From Alsobacter soli (GTDB lineage Bacteria > Pseudomonadota > Alphaproteobacteria > Rhizobiales > Beijerinckiaceae), in the NCBI RefSeq assembly GCF_003004785.1, contig NZ_PVZS01000007.1, positions 62,001 to 126,000 of the forward strand: a stretch of 64,000 bases of DNA. Direction: 5' to 3'. This document shows, in pieces, positions 19,946 through 29,465 of the stretch. Both the position numbers and the translations under genes were made by a program. The notes under the pieces are model-generated. The model ran no database searches. It had not been told where the DNA came from and saw only the letters and a list, made by a program, of their open reading frames with translations. The number at the start of each line of letters is the position of its first letter. The first letter of the stretch is position 1.

Positions 19946-21470
19946 GCGCCGGCGCCTCCGCGTCGATGTTGAGGGAGCTCGCCACGATGGCGGTTTCGGT
20001 GATGGCGGCGCCCTCGAGCTCGCGCACGACCGCGCCGTCGTAAAGGATCGCGACCCGGTCGCAGCAGCCGATCAGCTCGTCGTAGTCGGTCGAATAGAAC
20101 AGGATCGCCGCGCCCTCGTCCGCCATGCGCCGCAGCAGGCGGTAAATCTCCTGCTTGGTGCCCACGTCGATGCCGCGCGTCGGGTCGTTGAGCAGGATCA
20201 CCCGCGGCTTCGTCATCAGCCACTTGGCGATCACCACCTTCTGCTGGTTGCCGCCGGAGAGGGTCCAGACCGGGTCCTCCGGCGAGCCAACCTTGATCTG
20301 CAGCTCGCGGATGGCCTCGCCCACCGCGATGTCTTCGGCCTTCCTGTCGATGAACGGGCCTGACGCGAACCGCCCCAGGGACGCGGCGGCGAGGTTCTCG
20401 GCCACCGTCATGGGCAGCATCAGGCCTTCGGTCTTGCGGTCCTCCGGCACCAGCGCAATCCCCACGTCGGCCGCCTTGGCGTCCGCCGGCGAGCGCGGCG
20501 AAACGGCCTTGCCGCCGACCCGGATCTCGCCCTTCACGCCGCGCAATACGCCAAACAGCGCGAGCAGCAGCTCCTTCTGCCCCTGCCCGTCCAGGCCACC
20601 CAGCCCCACGATCTCGCCCGCGCCCACGTCGAGCGAGATGTCGCGGAGACGACCCTCCCAGCTCAGGCCGCGCACCTCCAGCATGGGCGCCGGCCGCGGC
20701 CGCTCCGGCTTGGGCGGGTACTGGGAGGAAATCTCGCGCCCGATCATCATCTGCACGATGGCGGCGTTGCTGCGCGCGCCCTTTGCGAAGGTCTCGATGT
20801 GCCGCCCGTTGCGGAACACGGACGCCACGTCGGCCAGCGCCTCGATCTCGTGCATGCGATGGGAAATGTAGAGGATCGCGACATCCTGCCGGCGCAGCCG
20901 CCCCAGCACGTCGTAGACGCGCTCCACGTCAGCGCTGGTGAGCGCCGAGGTCGCCTCGTCGAGGATGAGCAGCTTCGGGTTTTTCCCGAGCGCCTTGGCG
21001 ATCTCCACCATCTGGCGCCGCGAGAGCGGCAGGTCACGCACCCGGGAACGAGGGTTGACGTCCTCGCACCCGATGGCTGCGAGCAGCTCCTCCGCCCGGC
21101 GCCGCTGCGCGCCCTTGTCGATGAGCCCGAACCGCCGCGGCGGGGTGGACACGCAGATGTTGTCCGCGACCGAGAGGTCCGGCAGCAGCGACAGCTCCTG
21201 GAAGATGCACACCACCCCGGCGCCGTTCGCCTCGGCCGGGCTGGCGAAGCTGACCTCCCGCCGCTCGACGCGCATCACGCCCTCGTCGGGCGCCACGACG
21301 CCGGACATGATCTTGATCAGCGTGGACTTGCCCGCGCCGTTCTCGCCCAGGATCGCGTGGATCTTCCCACGCGAGCAGGCGAAGTCGACGCCCTCCAGGG
21401 CGCGCACGCCGCCATAGCGCTTCGTCACGCCGGAGAGGGTGAGAAAGGGGTCGGCGATCGGGTCCGGCAT
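19938..21470 (-). CDS. Sugar ABC transporter ATP-binding protein (RbsA-type, two nucleotide-binding domains)
   Basis: 510 residues. The first domain has Walker A GENGAGKST and signature LPLSRRQMVEIAKAL. The second has a degenerate Walker A (GLGGLDGQGQKELL), as in RbsA/MglA, followed by signature TLSGGNQQKVVIAKWL and Walker B VILLNDPTRGIDVG. The start at 21468-21470 gives MPDPIADPFLTLSGVTKRYGG, the normal family N-terminus. The protein powers import with the two permeases. Confidence 0.9.
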   Translation of the reverse strand: MPDPIADPFLTLSGVTKRYGGVRALEGVDFACSRGKIHAILGENGAGKSTLIKIMSGVVAPDEGVMRVERREVSFASPAEANGAGVVCIFQELSLLPDLSVADNICVSTPPRRFGLIDKGAQRRRAEELLAAIGCEDVNPRSRVRDLPLSRRQMVEIAKALGKNPKLLILDEATSALTSADVERVYDVLGRLRRQDVAILYISHRMHEIEALADVASVFRNGRHIETFAKGARSNAAIVQMMIGREISSQYPPKPERPRPAPMLEVRGLSWEGRLRDISLDVGAGEIVGLGGLDGQGQKELLLALFGVLRGVKGEIRVGGKAVSPRSPADAKAADVGIALVPEDRKTEGLMLPMTVAENLAAASLGRFASGPFIDRKAEDIAVGEAIRELQIKVGSPEDPVWTLSGGNQQKVVIAKWLMTKPRVILLNDPTRGIDVGTKQEIYRLLRRMADEGAAILFYSTDYDELIGCCDRVAILYDGAVVRELEGAAITETAIVASSLNIDAEAPAHV

Positions 21471-21538
21471 CCGGCCCTGCTCCGGGGTGACTGCGGAAAC
21501 GAATGCGGCCGGGCTTGGGGCCCGGCCGCGCGGCCAAG

Positions 21539-22666
21539 TTACTGGGTGTTCTTCTCGTCCTTGGCCATGATCTCCGTGGCCGTGATGGTGACCCCACACG
21601 GCGGGAAGTCATTCGGAGTGAAGAAGTTATCGGTCAGGTTCGACCAGTAGTTAACTCCGTCTTTCAGCGTATCCGAAGTCGCCACCGGAATCGGGATCGA
21701 GATGAGCTGTGGCATCGGATTGCCCTGGAGGGCCGAGATCGCCGCCTTCGTCGCAATCGCGACCAGACCGGCGGACTGACCATAGCTCAACCCTTGCAGA
21801 CCATCCTTGGTATGCTGCGCGATCAGCTTGCGATAACCATTCTCACCCTCGCCCGCCATGGGCACGAAGGGATGCTTGGCGTCCATCATGGCGCGCACGG
21901 AGCCCGTCGAGCCGCCCTGCGTGAACACGCCGTCGAAGTGGCCGTGCACCGCGATCGCGTCGGCGGTCGCCTTCTGCGCCGTGCCGTCGTCCCAGTTGCC
22001 GACCACCTCGACGATCTGGAACTTGTTGCCGGGCGCCTCCATGACCTCGCGGAAGCCGAGGTGGCGATCGCGGTCAACCGAGTTGCCGGGCAAGCCGCGC
22101 ACCTCGAGCACCTTGCCTTCCTTCTTGCCCATCTTGTCGAGGAGCCACTTGGCCGACATGCGGCCCATCTCCTTCTGGTCCTCGTTCACCTGCATCACCT
22201 TGTCGGTGTCGAGGATGTTGTCGAAGGGCACGATCACGACGTTGTTCTTGTCGGCGAGCCGGATCACGCGGTCGAAGCCCTCGGGCGACACGGCGAGCGT
22301 GATGATCGCGTCATAGCCCTGGTTGATGAAGTCCTCGATGGCTCCGAGCTGGGCGGCGACGTCCGTGCCGGTCGAGACGACCTTGAAGTCCTTGATGTTC
22401 TCCTTGACGCCAGGCTGCTCCGAGTAGGCCTTGGCGGTCTTGATCATCTGGATGCGCCAGGTGTTGCCGACGAACCCGTTGACCACGGCGATCCGGTAGG
22501 GCCCGGGCTTCTTGTCCCACTGCAGGTACTTGGTCTTTTCGGTCCAGGGCTTGAAGCACTGCGGATCGGCTCCAGGTCCGTTCACGACCTTGGGACCTGC
22601 GAAGGCGACGACGGAAGACAGGAGAAGGCCGGCGAGCGCGACGCCGGACACGCGGAGAGCGGTCAT
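21539..22666 (-). CDS. Sugar ABC transporter substrate-binding protein (RbsB-like)
   Basis: 375 residues with a Sec signal peptide (cleavage near AFAG, residue 23). The type I periplasmic fold shows GYDAIITLAVSPEGFDRVI, FDNILDTDKVMQVNEDQ and DGVFTQGGSTGSVRAM. The PFDN and GxNEDQ-like segments are at ligand-contact positions in RbsB relatives. It lies 68 bases upstream of the ATPase gene and is first in the operon. The sugar is unknown; the nearby GH13 glucosidase hints at a glucoside product only weakly. Confidence 0.87.
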   Translation of the reverse strand: MTALRVSGVALAGLLLSSVVAFAGPKVVNGPGADPQCFKPWTEKTKYLQWDKKPGPYRIAVVNGFVGNTWRIQMIKTAKAYSEQPGVKENIKDFKVVSTGTDVAAQLGAIEDFINQGYDAIITLAVSPEGFDRVIRLADKNNVVIVPFDNILDTDKVMQVNEDQKEMGRMSAKWLLDKMGKKEGKVLEVRGLPGNSVDRDRHLGFREVMEAPGNKFQIVEVVGNWDDGTAQKATADAIAVHGHFDGVFTQGGSTGSVRAMMDAKHPFVPMAGEGENGYRKLIAQHTKDGLQGLSYGQSAGLVAIATKAAISALQGNPMPQLISIPIPVATSDTLKDGVNYWSNLTDNFFTPNDFPPCGVTITATEIMAKDEKNTQ

Positions 22667-23115
22667 GAATAGTCCTCCCAGATGGCGTCTCTTTGCGGTC
22701 TCGGAGCCCTCGCATGGGAGGCCCCGGCCAAATCGCGCCGGAGTGGAGGATGGCGCCGAGTCCTGGAGCTTGGCAAGATTTCCAGGTTTACGCGCGAGGC
22801 AGGGGCGATACGCCGGCGGCGCGCAGTGCGGCGACCGCAGCCCCTGGCTATTTTGCGAAGATCGCTCGCGGGCGCGCGGCCCGGAAGCCGCGACGCCCGC
22901 GACGCGAAGCCCGACGGGCTCCATGGCCGGGACCATCCAGCACTCTCGCGGGTGGGAGCTCCTGACCCATGCTGGATGGCGCTGCCGGATCGCCGGCAAC
23001 GTGCGCAATGTGCCGGTCCGGCGCGAGTCGCTGCTATCCCGAAGGCGCAGATCCTATCCCGAAGGCGCAAGACGTGCGTTGATGAGAAGCGTTACGGTGT
23101 TTAGAATGTTACGGC
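22667..23115. other. Divergent intergenic region without a recognised gene
   Basis: 449 bases between the sugar binding-protein gene and the divergent AraC-type regulator. GC-rich, with no repeat of the 1-18 kb family, no convincing coding frame and no clear dyad seen. It must hold both promoters and the AraC operators. GGAGGACT immediately upstream of 22666 is the ribosome binding site of the binding-protein gene. Confidence 0.5.
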
Positions 23116-24159
23116 TTGGGGACAAGCATAAGTGGATCTACGGATCGCGGGGAGCGTGAGATCTCGAAGCCGGGCCAAACGCGATCGGAATGGGACCTGG
23201 CGCCAGCCCTGGCGCCCGAGGTCAGCCCGCAGGATGTGGATTACGCCTCGCCCGACGAGGCGCTTCACCAGTTGCGGATGCGCACGAGTCGCGTTCGCGC
23301 CATCGCAGCCCTTAGCCCCGGTTTCCGCCTGCGCTACAGGTCGCAGGCGCTGCTCCAGACGCACCTGTCGCGAACATGGGAGACGGACGCTGTCTTCGAC
23401 ATTGAGGGCCAGGTCGTACCTGTGCTCTTCTTCCCCTTGCGGGGCTGCACGGTCCTGAGCAGCGGGAGCGCGACACGTCGTTTTCGGGCCGAGGACGCCG
23501 GCTGCTTCACGGTAGCGGAGCGCGCCCAGTTTGCGCCCTCGGCGGGCTACAGCGAACTGGTGGTCCGACTGGACGGGGAGCGCCTGGCCGCAGCGTTGCG
23601 GCTTCTCGACGTCGACGCGGACGTTCCAACTGCGCTCAGAGTCGCGGCCCTGAGAACGGATCTGCCGGGAATGCGACAGCTGAGAGCGTTGGCCCTGGAG
23701 GTGTTCGAAGAGCCTCGCCCGGCGCCGGGGCCCTTCCGGACGCGCTACGAGCAGGTGCAGCAGGAAAATCTCACCCTGCGCGCCGCCTCCGCACTGGGCG
23801 CGGCTGTCGCTCCCGTTCCTCGCTCGCTCAGCGGCAGCCATCCCGCGCTGAGGCGCGCAAAGGACTATATCCACGAGAGGCTCGGCGAACCCATGTTGCT
23901 GGCCGATGTGGCTGCGGCCTCGGGCGTGAGCCTCCGGCTCCTGCAGGACCTGTTCCGGCGCGAGGCGGGCTACGGCCCCGCCGACTACATCCGCCAGCGC
24001 CGGCTGGCGCTGGCCCGCGAACTTCTCCTGTCCGGCCGCTGCGCCACGGTGACGGAAGCCGCGTTCGAGGCAGGCTTCAATCACCTCGGCAAGTTCAGCG
24101 CGCTCTATGCGCAGCGCTACGGCGAACCTCCATCCAGGAGCCTGCGGCGGTCCCCCTGA
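23116..24159 (+). CDS. AraC-family transcriptional regulator
   Basis: About 347 residues. The C-terminal third holds two HTH motifs, MLLADVAAASGVSLRLLQDLFRREAGYGPADYIRQ and ATVTEAAFEAGFNHLGKFSALYAQRYGEPPS, typical of AraC/XylS. The N-terminal part matches AraC-binding-like domains (AraC_binding_2 type), without a cupin His cluster. The frame opens with TTG, and no upstream ATG is in frame, so the true start is uncertain and may lie downstream. It is divergent from the sugar importer, which it most likely controls. Confidence 0.82.
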   Translation: MGTSISGSTDRGEREISKPGQTRSEWDLAPALAPEVSPQDVDYASPDEALHQLRMRTSRVRAIAALSPGFRLRYRSQALLQTHLSRTWETDAVFDIEGQVVPVLFFPLRGCTVLSSGSATRRFRAEDAGCFTVAERAQFAPSAGYSELVVRLDGERLAAALRLLDVDADVPTALRVAALRTDLPGMRQLRALALEVFEEPRPAPGPFRTRYEQVQQENLTLRAASALGAAVAPVPRSLSGSHPALRRAKDYIHERLGEPMLLADVAAASGVSLRLLQDLFRREAGYGPADYIRQRRLALARELLLSGRCATVTEAAFEAGFNHLGKFSALYAQRYGEPPSRSLRRSP

Positions 24160-24178
24160 CGGGTCCGCCACGCGACGT

Positions 24179-25777
24179 TCAGGCGACGGCCTGGCGCCCG
24201 CGAGGCTTGGCGATGGCGGCGGAGCCGCTGAGCAGCCGATAATCCCACGCGTCGAGCGCGATCGGCCCGCGTCCGTCCTGCAGGTCCAGGCTGGCCCTGG
24301 CGTCAGAGAGATTGAACACGCATAAGGTGCGGCGCCCCTCATAGCTGCGTTCGAAGCCGACAAGGGGCTCCGGCAACGCCAGCGGCCTGAGGTCGCCCAG
24401 CCGGATCTCCGGCGTGTTGCGCCGCCACTGCAGCAGGTCCTGGAAGCGATTGAGGAAGCTGCGCCAGTCTTCCTTCTGCGCCTCGACGGTCAGGGCCGCG
24501 TGGCCGTCGCCGAGAGGCAGCCACGGCTTGCCCGCGGTGAACCCGAGCCCGGCGTCTCCGGGACGCCAGGGCATCGGCGTCCGCGACCCGTCGCGGCCCT
24601 TGAACTCGGGCCAGTACGCGATGCCGAACGGGTCGCGCAGGTGCTCCAGATCCAGCTCGGCGTCCGTGAGCCCAAGCTCCTCGCCCTGGTACACGCAGAC
24701 CTGCCCCCGAAGCGCCATCTGCAGCGCCGCCACAAGCTCCAGCTTGCGCCGGTCGACGCGTCCCTCGGTCAGGCACCACCGCGAGGCCACCCGCGTCGTG
24801 TCATGGTTGCTGAAGGCCCAGCAGGGCGATGAATCGGCGCGCGCCGCCTCCCGCGCAAAACCCTCGGCCGCGGCGCGGTCGAAAGCGCCGCGCATGGGGG
24901 CCAGTGTGTAGGCCGTTTGCAGCGGCCCGACCGGCCCCGTGTACTCGGCGATGCGCTCGAAGGCGCCCGGCTGGCTGGAGACCTCGCCCAGCAGCACCGC
25001 GCCATAGGCGTCCGCAACCTCTCGAAGGCGCTGCAGGAAGTTCATGCGGCCGGGATGCAGCATGTCGTTGTCATGCTTCTGCATGGCGAACAGCTTGGCG
25101 GGCGCCTGGTCCGGGTCGATTCCCGAGGCGGGATTGCTGCGCAACAGTGGGTCGTGCGCCAGGAAGTCAATGGCGTCGAGGCGCAGGCCGTCCACGCCGC
25201 GATCGAGCCAGAAGCGCGCGATACCGAGCAGCGCGTCCTGCACGGCAGGATTGCTCGTGTCGAGCGAGGGCTGCTGCGCCAGGAAGTGATGCAGGTAATA
25301 CTGCCGCCGGCGCGGCTCCCAGGCCCAGGCCGGGCCGCTGAACACCGACAGCCAATTGTTGGGAGGCGTCCCGTCCGGCTGCGGATCGGCCCAGTGATAC
25401 CAGTCCGCATGAGGGCCGTCGCGCTGCGAGCGGCTGCTGACGAACCACGGATGCTGGTCGGACGTGTGACCGGCGACGAAGTCCAGCATCACCTTGAGGC
25501 CGAGTTCGTGCGCCCGCGCGATGAAGCGCTCCGCATCCTCGCCGGTCCCGAACAGCGGGTCGACCGCCGTGTGGTCGGAGACGTCGTAGCCGAAGTCCCG
25601 CATCGGCGACACGTAGAAGGGCGACAGCCACACCGCGTCCACCCCCAGCCAGGCGACGTGGTCGAGCATCTGCGTCGCGCCCTTCAGGTCGCCAACGCCG
25701 TCACCATTCGTGTCAAGGAAGCTGCGCGGATAAATCTGGTAGATGGAGGCGCCGCGCCACCAATCTTTGCCGTTCAT
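24179..25777 (-). CDS. GH13 alpha-glucosidase/oligo-1,6-glucosidase family
   Basis: 532 residues, GH13 oligosaccharide hydrolase subtype. It begins WWRGASIYQIYPRSFLDTNGDGVGDLKG. Catalytic motifs are the nucleophile Asp in GLRLDAIDFL, the acid/base Glu in LLGEVSS and the stabilising Asp in FSNHDTTR. There is no signal peptide, so it is probably cytoplasmic and acts on imported alpha-glucosides. The ATG at 25775-25777 fits the family N-terminus; an in-frame upstream extension lacks homology. It is convergent with the AraC regulator. Confidence 0.88.
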   Translation of the reverse strand: MNGKDWWRGASIYQIYPRSFLDTNGDGVGDLKGATQMLDHVAWLGVDAVWLSPFYVSPMRDFGYDVSDHTAVDPLFGTGEDAERFIARAHELGLKVMLDFVAGHTSDQHPWFVSSRSQRDGPHADWYHWADPQPDGTPPNNWLSVFSGPAWAWEPRRRQYYLHHFLAQQPSLDTSNPAVQDALLGIARFWLDRGVDGLRLDAIDFLAHDPLLRSNPASGIDPDQAPAKLFAMQKHDNDMLHPGRMNFLQRLREVADAYGAVLLGEVSSQPGAFERIAEYTGPVGPLQTAYTLAPMRGAFDRAAAEGFAREAARADSSPCWAFSNHDTTRVASRWCLTEGRVDRRKLELVAALQMALRGQVCVYQGEELGLTDAELDLEHLRDPFGIAYWPEFKGRDGSRTPMPWRPGDAGLGFTAGKPWLPLGDGHAALTVEAQKEDWRSFLNRFQDLLQWRRNTPEIRLGDLRPLALPEPLVGFERSYEGRRTLCVFNLSDARASLDLQDGRGPIALDAWDYRLLSGSAAIAKPRGRQAVA

Positions 25778-25960
25778 GGCATGTCCTGAGTCGCTGCCCG
25801 AATGGGTTTCCGAGCAGAGGGGTATGTTGAAGCGAAGTTCTCGCCCTGCGCAATGTGCCCCTTCGGCATGAATGGCGCCTGAACGACTTCGCCTTACTTT
25901 GTCCACAAGAAGTACGACAGAGCGGAGCGCTTGGATGTGGCGGGCGCCACAAGACTCCGT

Positions 25961-26659
25961 TCAGGCGGGATGCGCCGCCTTGAAGGCCCGCATGGTGAAG
26001 GCCGCATGCTGCGGATCGTGCGCATGATGGGCCCCCACGGGGCACGTCCGCCGCGCAAGACACCCCCCCTCCATGCAGGCGCGGCCCTCCGGCGTCCCCA
26101 GGTGAGCGGCGCAGCGATCGACGGCGAAGCCGGCCTCTGAATACGCGCCCACCGGGCAGGCGCTCAGGCAGGGCTTGGCTGCGCAGACGTCGCAGGAGGA
26201 CGCCGCCGCCCGCAGCGGTTGCGGAGCCTTGATGCGTTCGACAAGCGCGACGGCGCCTCGATAGCTGTGCCAAAGGCCCCAGACGGGGTGGATGAAAAGG
26301 CCGAGGGGTGAAGGCCTGACATCCTCCGCCCGCGCGGCCCAGCGCTGGAAGGGATGGTAGGGAGGCCCGCCGAACGGAAAAAGCGCCTTGCCCCCGGCGT
26401 CGGCGGCCAACGCTTCGACAACCCGGCGCGACCACCGATCCAGCGGATGCGGGAGGCCGTCCGCAAACTCCGGTGACTGGGCGAAACGGCTGAACCCGTC
26501 CCGCCCGGCGAACCCGAACAGCGCCAACGTCCCGGTTGGCTGGCCAGGACGCGCGTCCGGCACGCTGTCCGTCGGCCTTGGCGCGAAGGCGCCGCGATAC
26601 GCGAGCCCTTCCGCGGCCGCCGCCTCGCGCAGGCGCTCCAGGCAATCCTGACGATTCAT
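25961..26659 (-). CDS. 4Fe-4S ferredoxin-like protein (QueG-related cysteine arrangement)
   Basis: 232 residues. Two cysteine clusters near the C-terminus, CDVCAAKPCLSACP and CMEGGCLARRTCP, resemble the dicluster of bacterial ferredoxin/epoxyqueuosine-reductase-like proteins. The N-terminal half has no cobalamin-binding domain clear enough to call QueG, so it is left as a ferredoxin-domain protein. The start is taken at the MNRQDC methionine; an upstream ATG (26695) adds 12 residues. It is a single gene divergent from the hydrolase at 26769. Confidence 0.7.
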   Translation of the reverse strand: MNRQDCLERLREAAAAEGLAYRGAFAPRPTDSVPDARPGQPTGTLALFGFAGRDGFSRFAQSPEFADGLPHPLDRWSRRVVEALAADAGGKALFPFGGPPYHPFQRWAARAEDVRPSPLGLFIHPVWGLWHSYRGAVALVERIKAPQPLRAAASSCDVCAAKPCLSACPVGAYSEAGFAVDRCAAHLGTPEGRACMEGGCLARRTCPVGAHHAHDPQHAAFTMRAFKAAHPA

Positions 26660-26768
26660 GAGCCGCCGCCCCGCATCCGCTCCCATCCCCGCCATAGCCA
26701 GTCACCGCCCTGGACGGGTGGCCGCGCCCGCCGCAGCATAGGCGCCCTCGCCCGATCCCGGTAGCCGC

Positions 26769-27410
26769 ATGTCCCCTGAGTTCCTGCTAGATGGTCCGGA
26801 GCACGCCCGCGCCACGCTGCTGCTCGCCCATGGCGCCGGAGCGCCGATGGACTCCCCGGCCATGGAGGCGCTCGCCCAGGCGCTTGCGGGCGCCGGATTC
26901 AGGACGGCGCGGTTCGAGTTCGCCTACATGGCGGCGCGCCGGGCGGGCGCCCGCAAGCCGCCGCCCAAGGCCGAGACGCTGCTGCCGGAGTACCGCGCCG
27001 CCGTGGATGCGCTGGGCGCGCCCGGCAAGCGGCTGATCATCGGAGGCAAGTCCATGGGTGGCCGGGTCGCCTCCATGGCGGCGGACGCCCTGCTCGCGGA
27101 AGGCCGCATCGCGGGCCTGCTGTGCCTGGGTTACCCGTTCCACCCGCCGGCAAAGCCTGCGCAGACCCGCACGGCCCACCTCGAGGCTCTCCGGTGTCCG
27201 ACGCTGATCGTCCAGGGAACGCGCGATCCCTTCGGCTCCCCGGAGGAGGTCGCGGGCTACGCCTTGTCCCCCGCGATTGAGATCCTCTGGCTCGATGACG
27301 GCGACCACGACCTGAAGCCCCGCAAGGCCATATCGGGCTTCACGGCGGCCGACCACCTGCGCGCCCTGGCGGAAAGAGCCCGCGCCTGGGGTGACGCCGT
27401 ACTTCCCTAA
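26769..27410 (+). CDS. Alpha/beta hydrolase of the KANL3/Tex30 family
   Basis: 213 residues. It begins with a LLLAHGAGAPMDS oxyanion segment, has the nucleophile elbow GKSMGGRVA near residue 93, the acid region VQGTRDPFG and the late DGDHDLKPRK with the catalytic His. This combination is typical of the small Tex30/KANL3-like hydrolases found in many proteobacteria. The substrate is unknown and no signal peptide is seen. Not obviously linked to its neighbours. Confidence 0.78.
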   Translation: MSPEFLLDGPEHARATLLLAHGAGAPMDSPAMEALAQALAGAGFRTARFEFAYMAARRAGARKPPPKAETLLPEYRAAVDALGAPGKRLIIGGKSMGGRVASMAADALLAEGRIAGLLCLGYPFHPPAKPAQTRTAHLEALRCPTLIVQGTRDPFGSPEEVAGYALSPAIEILWLDDGDHDLKPRKAISGFTAADHLRALAERARAWGDAVLP

Positions 27411-27613
27411 GCCCGAGCACCGGGCTCTCAGAAGCCGCGCGCTGGCGCCCGCGCAAGCGGATTCCGCGCGTCTTTCAGGACACGCTCCGCACTCAGCCAC
27501 TTTCGCCACGATAGGCTTGCATTCGTGCAAGAAAGCCAGCATGGCGCTGGCTGCGATCGGTCATATCTCTGGACGACCTCGGGCGGCAGCCCTTCCCCAT
27601 AAGGACCCCCACC

Positions 27614-28546
27614 ATGCTCCAGACCGGCATCCATCACGTCACCGCCATCGCAGGACGGGCCCAGCGCAACCTCGACTTCTACACCCGCGTCCTGGGGCTG
27701 CGTCTGGTCAAGAAGACCGTCAATTTCGACGACCCCGGTACCTATCACTTCTACTACGGCGACGAAGCCGGCCACCCCGGCGCGATCCTGACCTTCTTTC
27801 CCTGGGAACATGCCGCGCCCGGTCGGCTGGGCGTGGGCGAGACCCAGGAGGTGGTTTTCCGCGTCCCTGCCGGCTCGATCGGCTACTGGACTCACAGGCT
27901 GGTCGAAAAGGGTGCGCCGCATGACGCGCCCGAGAAGCGCTTCGGCGAGACCGTGCTCGCGTTCAGGGATCCGGACGGGATGCGCCTCGCGCTGGTCGGG
28001 GTCCCCGGCGCCGAAAGCGAGCCCGCGTGGAGCGGAGCCGACGTCCCGGCGGAGCATGCGATCCGCGGTTTCCACAGCGCCAGCCTCCTCGTAGGCCGGG
28101 CCGAACCGACCGGCGCCATCCTGACCGACGTCCTCGGGTTCCGCGAGGTCGCAAGGGAAGGCTCGGTGATCCGTTACGGGGCGGGCGATGCCGTTCTCGG
28201 CGGCCTGATCGACCTGCGGGAGGCGGGAAACTTCCCGCGCGGCAGGCCGGGGGCCGGCACGGTGCACCACGTTGCCTTCCGGGCCGCCAGCGACGCGGTC
28301 CAGGCGGAGATGGTCCAGCGACTGGCCGAGGTTCACGGCATCCGCGCCACGGAGCAGAAGGACCGCAACTACTTCCGGTCCGTCTACTTCCGCGAGCCGA
28401 GCGGAATCCTGTTCGAGATCGCCACGGACGATCCGGGCTTCGCAGCTGACGAGCCGGCCGAGTCCCTCGGCCAATCCCTGAAGCTGCCCCGCTTCCTGGA
28501 GCCGCACCGGGAGTCCATCGAAGCGGCGCTGCCCGCGCTCACCTGA
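27614..28546 (+). CDS. Ring-cleaving dioxygenase (VOC family, MhqO-like)
   Basis: 310 residues with two vicinal-oxygen-chelate domains. The N-terminal one starts GIHHVTAIAGRAQRNLDFYTRVLGLRLVKKTVNFDD. The second (about residues 150-275) has VHHVAFR and the metal-ligand Glu in GILFEIATDDPGF. His8, the later HHV His and this Glu form the Fe/Mn facial triad. MhqO-type enzymes open hydroquinone or catechol rings and are linked to quinone stress. The next gene, an MhqD-like hydrolase, supports this. Confidence 0.85.
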   Translation: MLQTGIHHVTAIAGRAQRNLDFYTRVLGLRLVKKTVNFDDPGTYHFYYGDEAGHPGAILTFFPWEHAAPGRLGVGETQEVVFRVPAGSIGYWTHRLVEKGAPHDAPEKRFGETVLAFRDPDGMRLALVGVPGAESEPAWSGADVPAEHAIRGFHSASLLVGRAEPTGAILTDVLGFREVAREGSVIRYGAGDAVLGGLIDLREAGNFPRGRPGAGTVHHVAFRAASDAVQAEMVQRLAEVHGIRATEQKDRNYFRSVYFREPSGILFEIATDDPGFAADEPAESLGQSLKLPRFLEPHRESIEAALPALT

Positions 28547-28554
28547 CCCACTTG

Positions 28555-28580
28555 CCCCTCGCCGCGCCAGCGGCGAGGGG
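28555..28580 (+). terminator. GC-rich hairpin between the dioxygenase and hydrolase genes
   Basis: Perfect 11-bp stem CCCCTCGCCGC/GCGGCGAGGGG with a 4-base loop and no T-run. It could attenuate transcription into the hydrolase gene or stabilise the dioxygenase mRNA. Confidence 0.45.
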
Positions 28581-28613
28581 TCCCCCACTCCCCGAAATCC
28601 GATCGGAGCGCCC

Positions 28614-29258
28614 ATGAAAACCGCGAACGAGCTCTCCTTCATCCACCGCTTCCAGCCGGGCTCCGAGCCTGGGAGGCCCCCGATCCTGCTGCTGCATGGG
28701 ACGGGGGGGAACGAGGACGACCTGCTGCCGCTCGGCGGCATGATCGCCCCCGGCGCCGCGCTCCTCTCGCCGTGTGGCAAGGTGCTGGAGGGCGGGATGC
28801 CCCGCTTCTTCCGTCGCCTGAGCGAGGGCGTGTTCGACGAGGACGACGTTCGCCGGCGCGCCCATGAACTCGCCGACTTCGTCGCCGAGGCGAGAGAGGC
28901 CTATGATCTCCCCGCCCCTGTCGCGCTCGGCTTTTCGAACGGGGCGAACATCGCCGCAGCGGTGCTGCAACTCCGGCCCGAGGCGCTGGCCGGAGCCGCT
29001 CTCCTGCGGGCGATGACCCCGCTCAGAGATCCCCCGTCTGCCGACCTCGCCGGCAAGCCCGTGCTGATCGTCTCCGGCGCCATGGACCCCATCGTGCCCG
29101 CGGACGACCCGAATCGGCTCGCGCATCTGCTGGAAGCGGCAGGCGCGATCGTCACCCATCGCGTGCTCCCGACAGGCCACGGGCTGTCCCAGACGGACGT
29201 GGACTTGGCCAGGGCCTGGATCGGCCAGCTCGCGTCCGACCCGGCCGCGGAACGGTGA
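28614..29258 (+). CDS. Phospholipase/carboxylesterase-type alpha/beta hydrolase (MhqD-like)
   Basis: 214 residues. The oxyanion strand is ILLLHGTGGNEDDLLPLG, the nucleophile Ser lies in ALGFSNGANIAA, Asp in VSGAMDPIVPADD and His in LPTGHGLSQTD. The sequence matches the small carboxylesterase family that includes MhqD, often encoded with an MhqO dioxygenase as here. It probably hydrolyses a ring-fission or quinone-derived ester; the substrate is unproven. Confidence 0.82.
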   Translation: MKTANELSFIHRFQPGSEPGRPPILLLHGTGGNEDDLLPLGGMIAPGAALLSPCGKVLEGGMPRFFRRLSEGVFDEDDVRRRAHELADFVAEAREAYDLPAPVALGFSNGANIAAAVLQLRPEALAGAALLRAMTPLRDPPSADLAGKPVLIVSGAMDPIVPADDPNRLAHLLEAAGAIVTHRVLPTGHGLSQTDVDLARAWIGQLASDPAAER

Positions 29259-29356
29259 GAACCGGCCTCAGATTGGAATCCGGCGCCGTCGCGGTTGGTC
29301 AACTGCTGCGGCGCCGGGAACAACCAGCTGTCTCCCTCCACGCAAGATTTTGGCCC

Positions 29357-29372
29357 TGTGACGCCCGCCACA
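29357..29372 (+). promoter_or_regulatory. CRP-like box 1
   Basis: TGTGACGCCCGCCACA, 93 bp upstream of repeat protein A. The stretch around it (TTTTGGCCCTGTGACGC, then CCACAGCGCGG) is nearly identical to that before repeat protein B. It matches the eight-site consensus TGTGRC-N5-YCACW. Confidence 0.65.
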
Positions 29373-29465
29373 GCGCGGCCTTCGACGGTGAGAGATCCTC
29401 TGAACATCGGGGCGAGACAAACAGACCCGATCTCGACCAAGCCAACTCACCAGAGGAGACCACAC

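Noticed and set aside
22667-23115. Small genes in the divergent gap upstream of the AraC regulator
   Set aside because: Several short open frames exist on both strands, but none has a ribosome site together with plausible protein composition.
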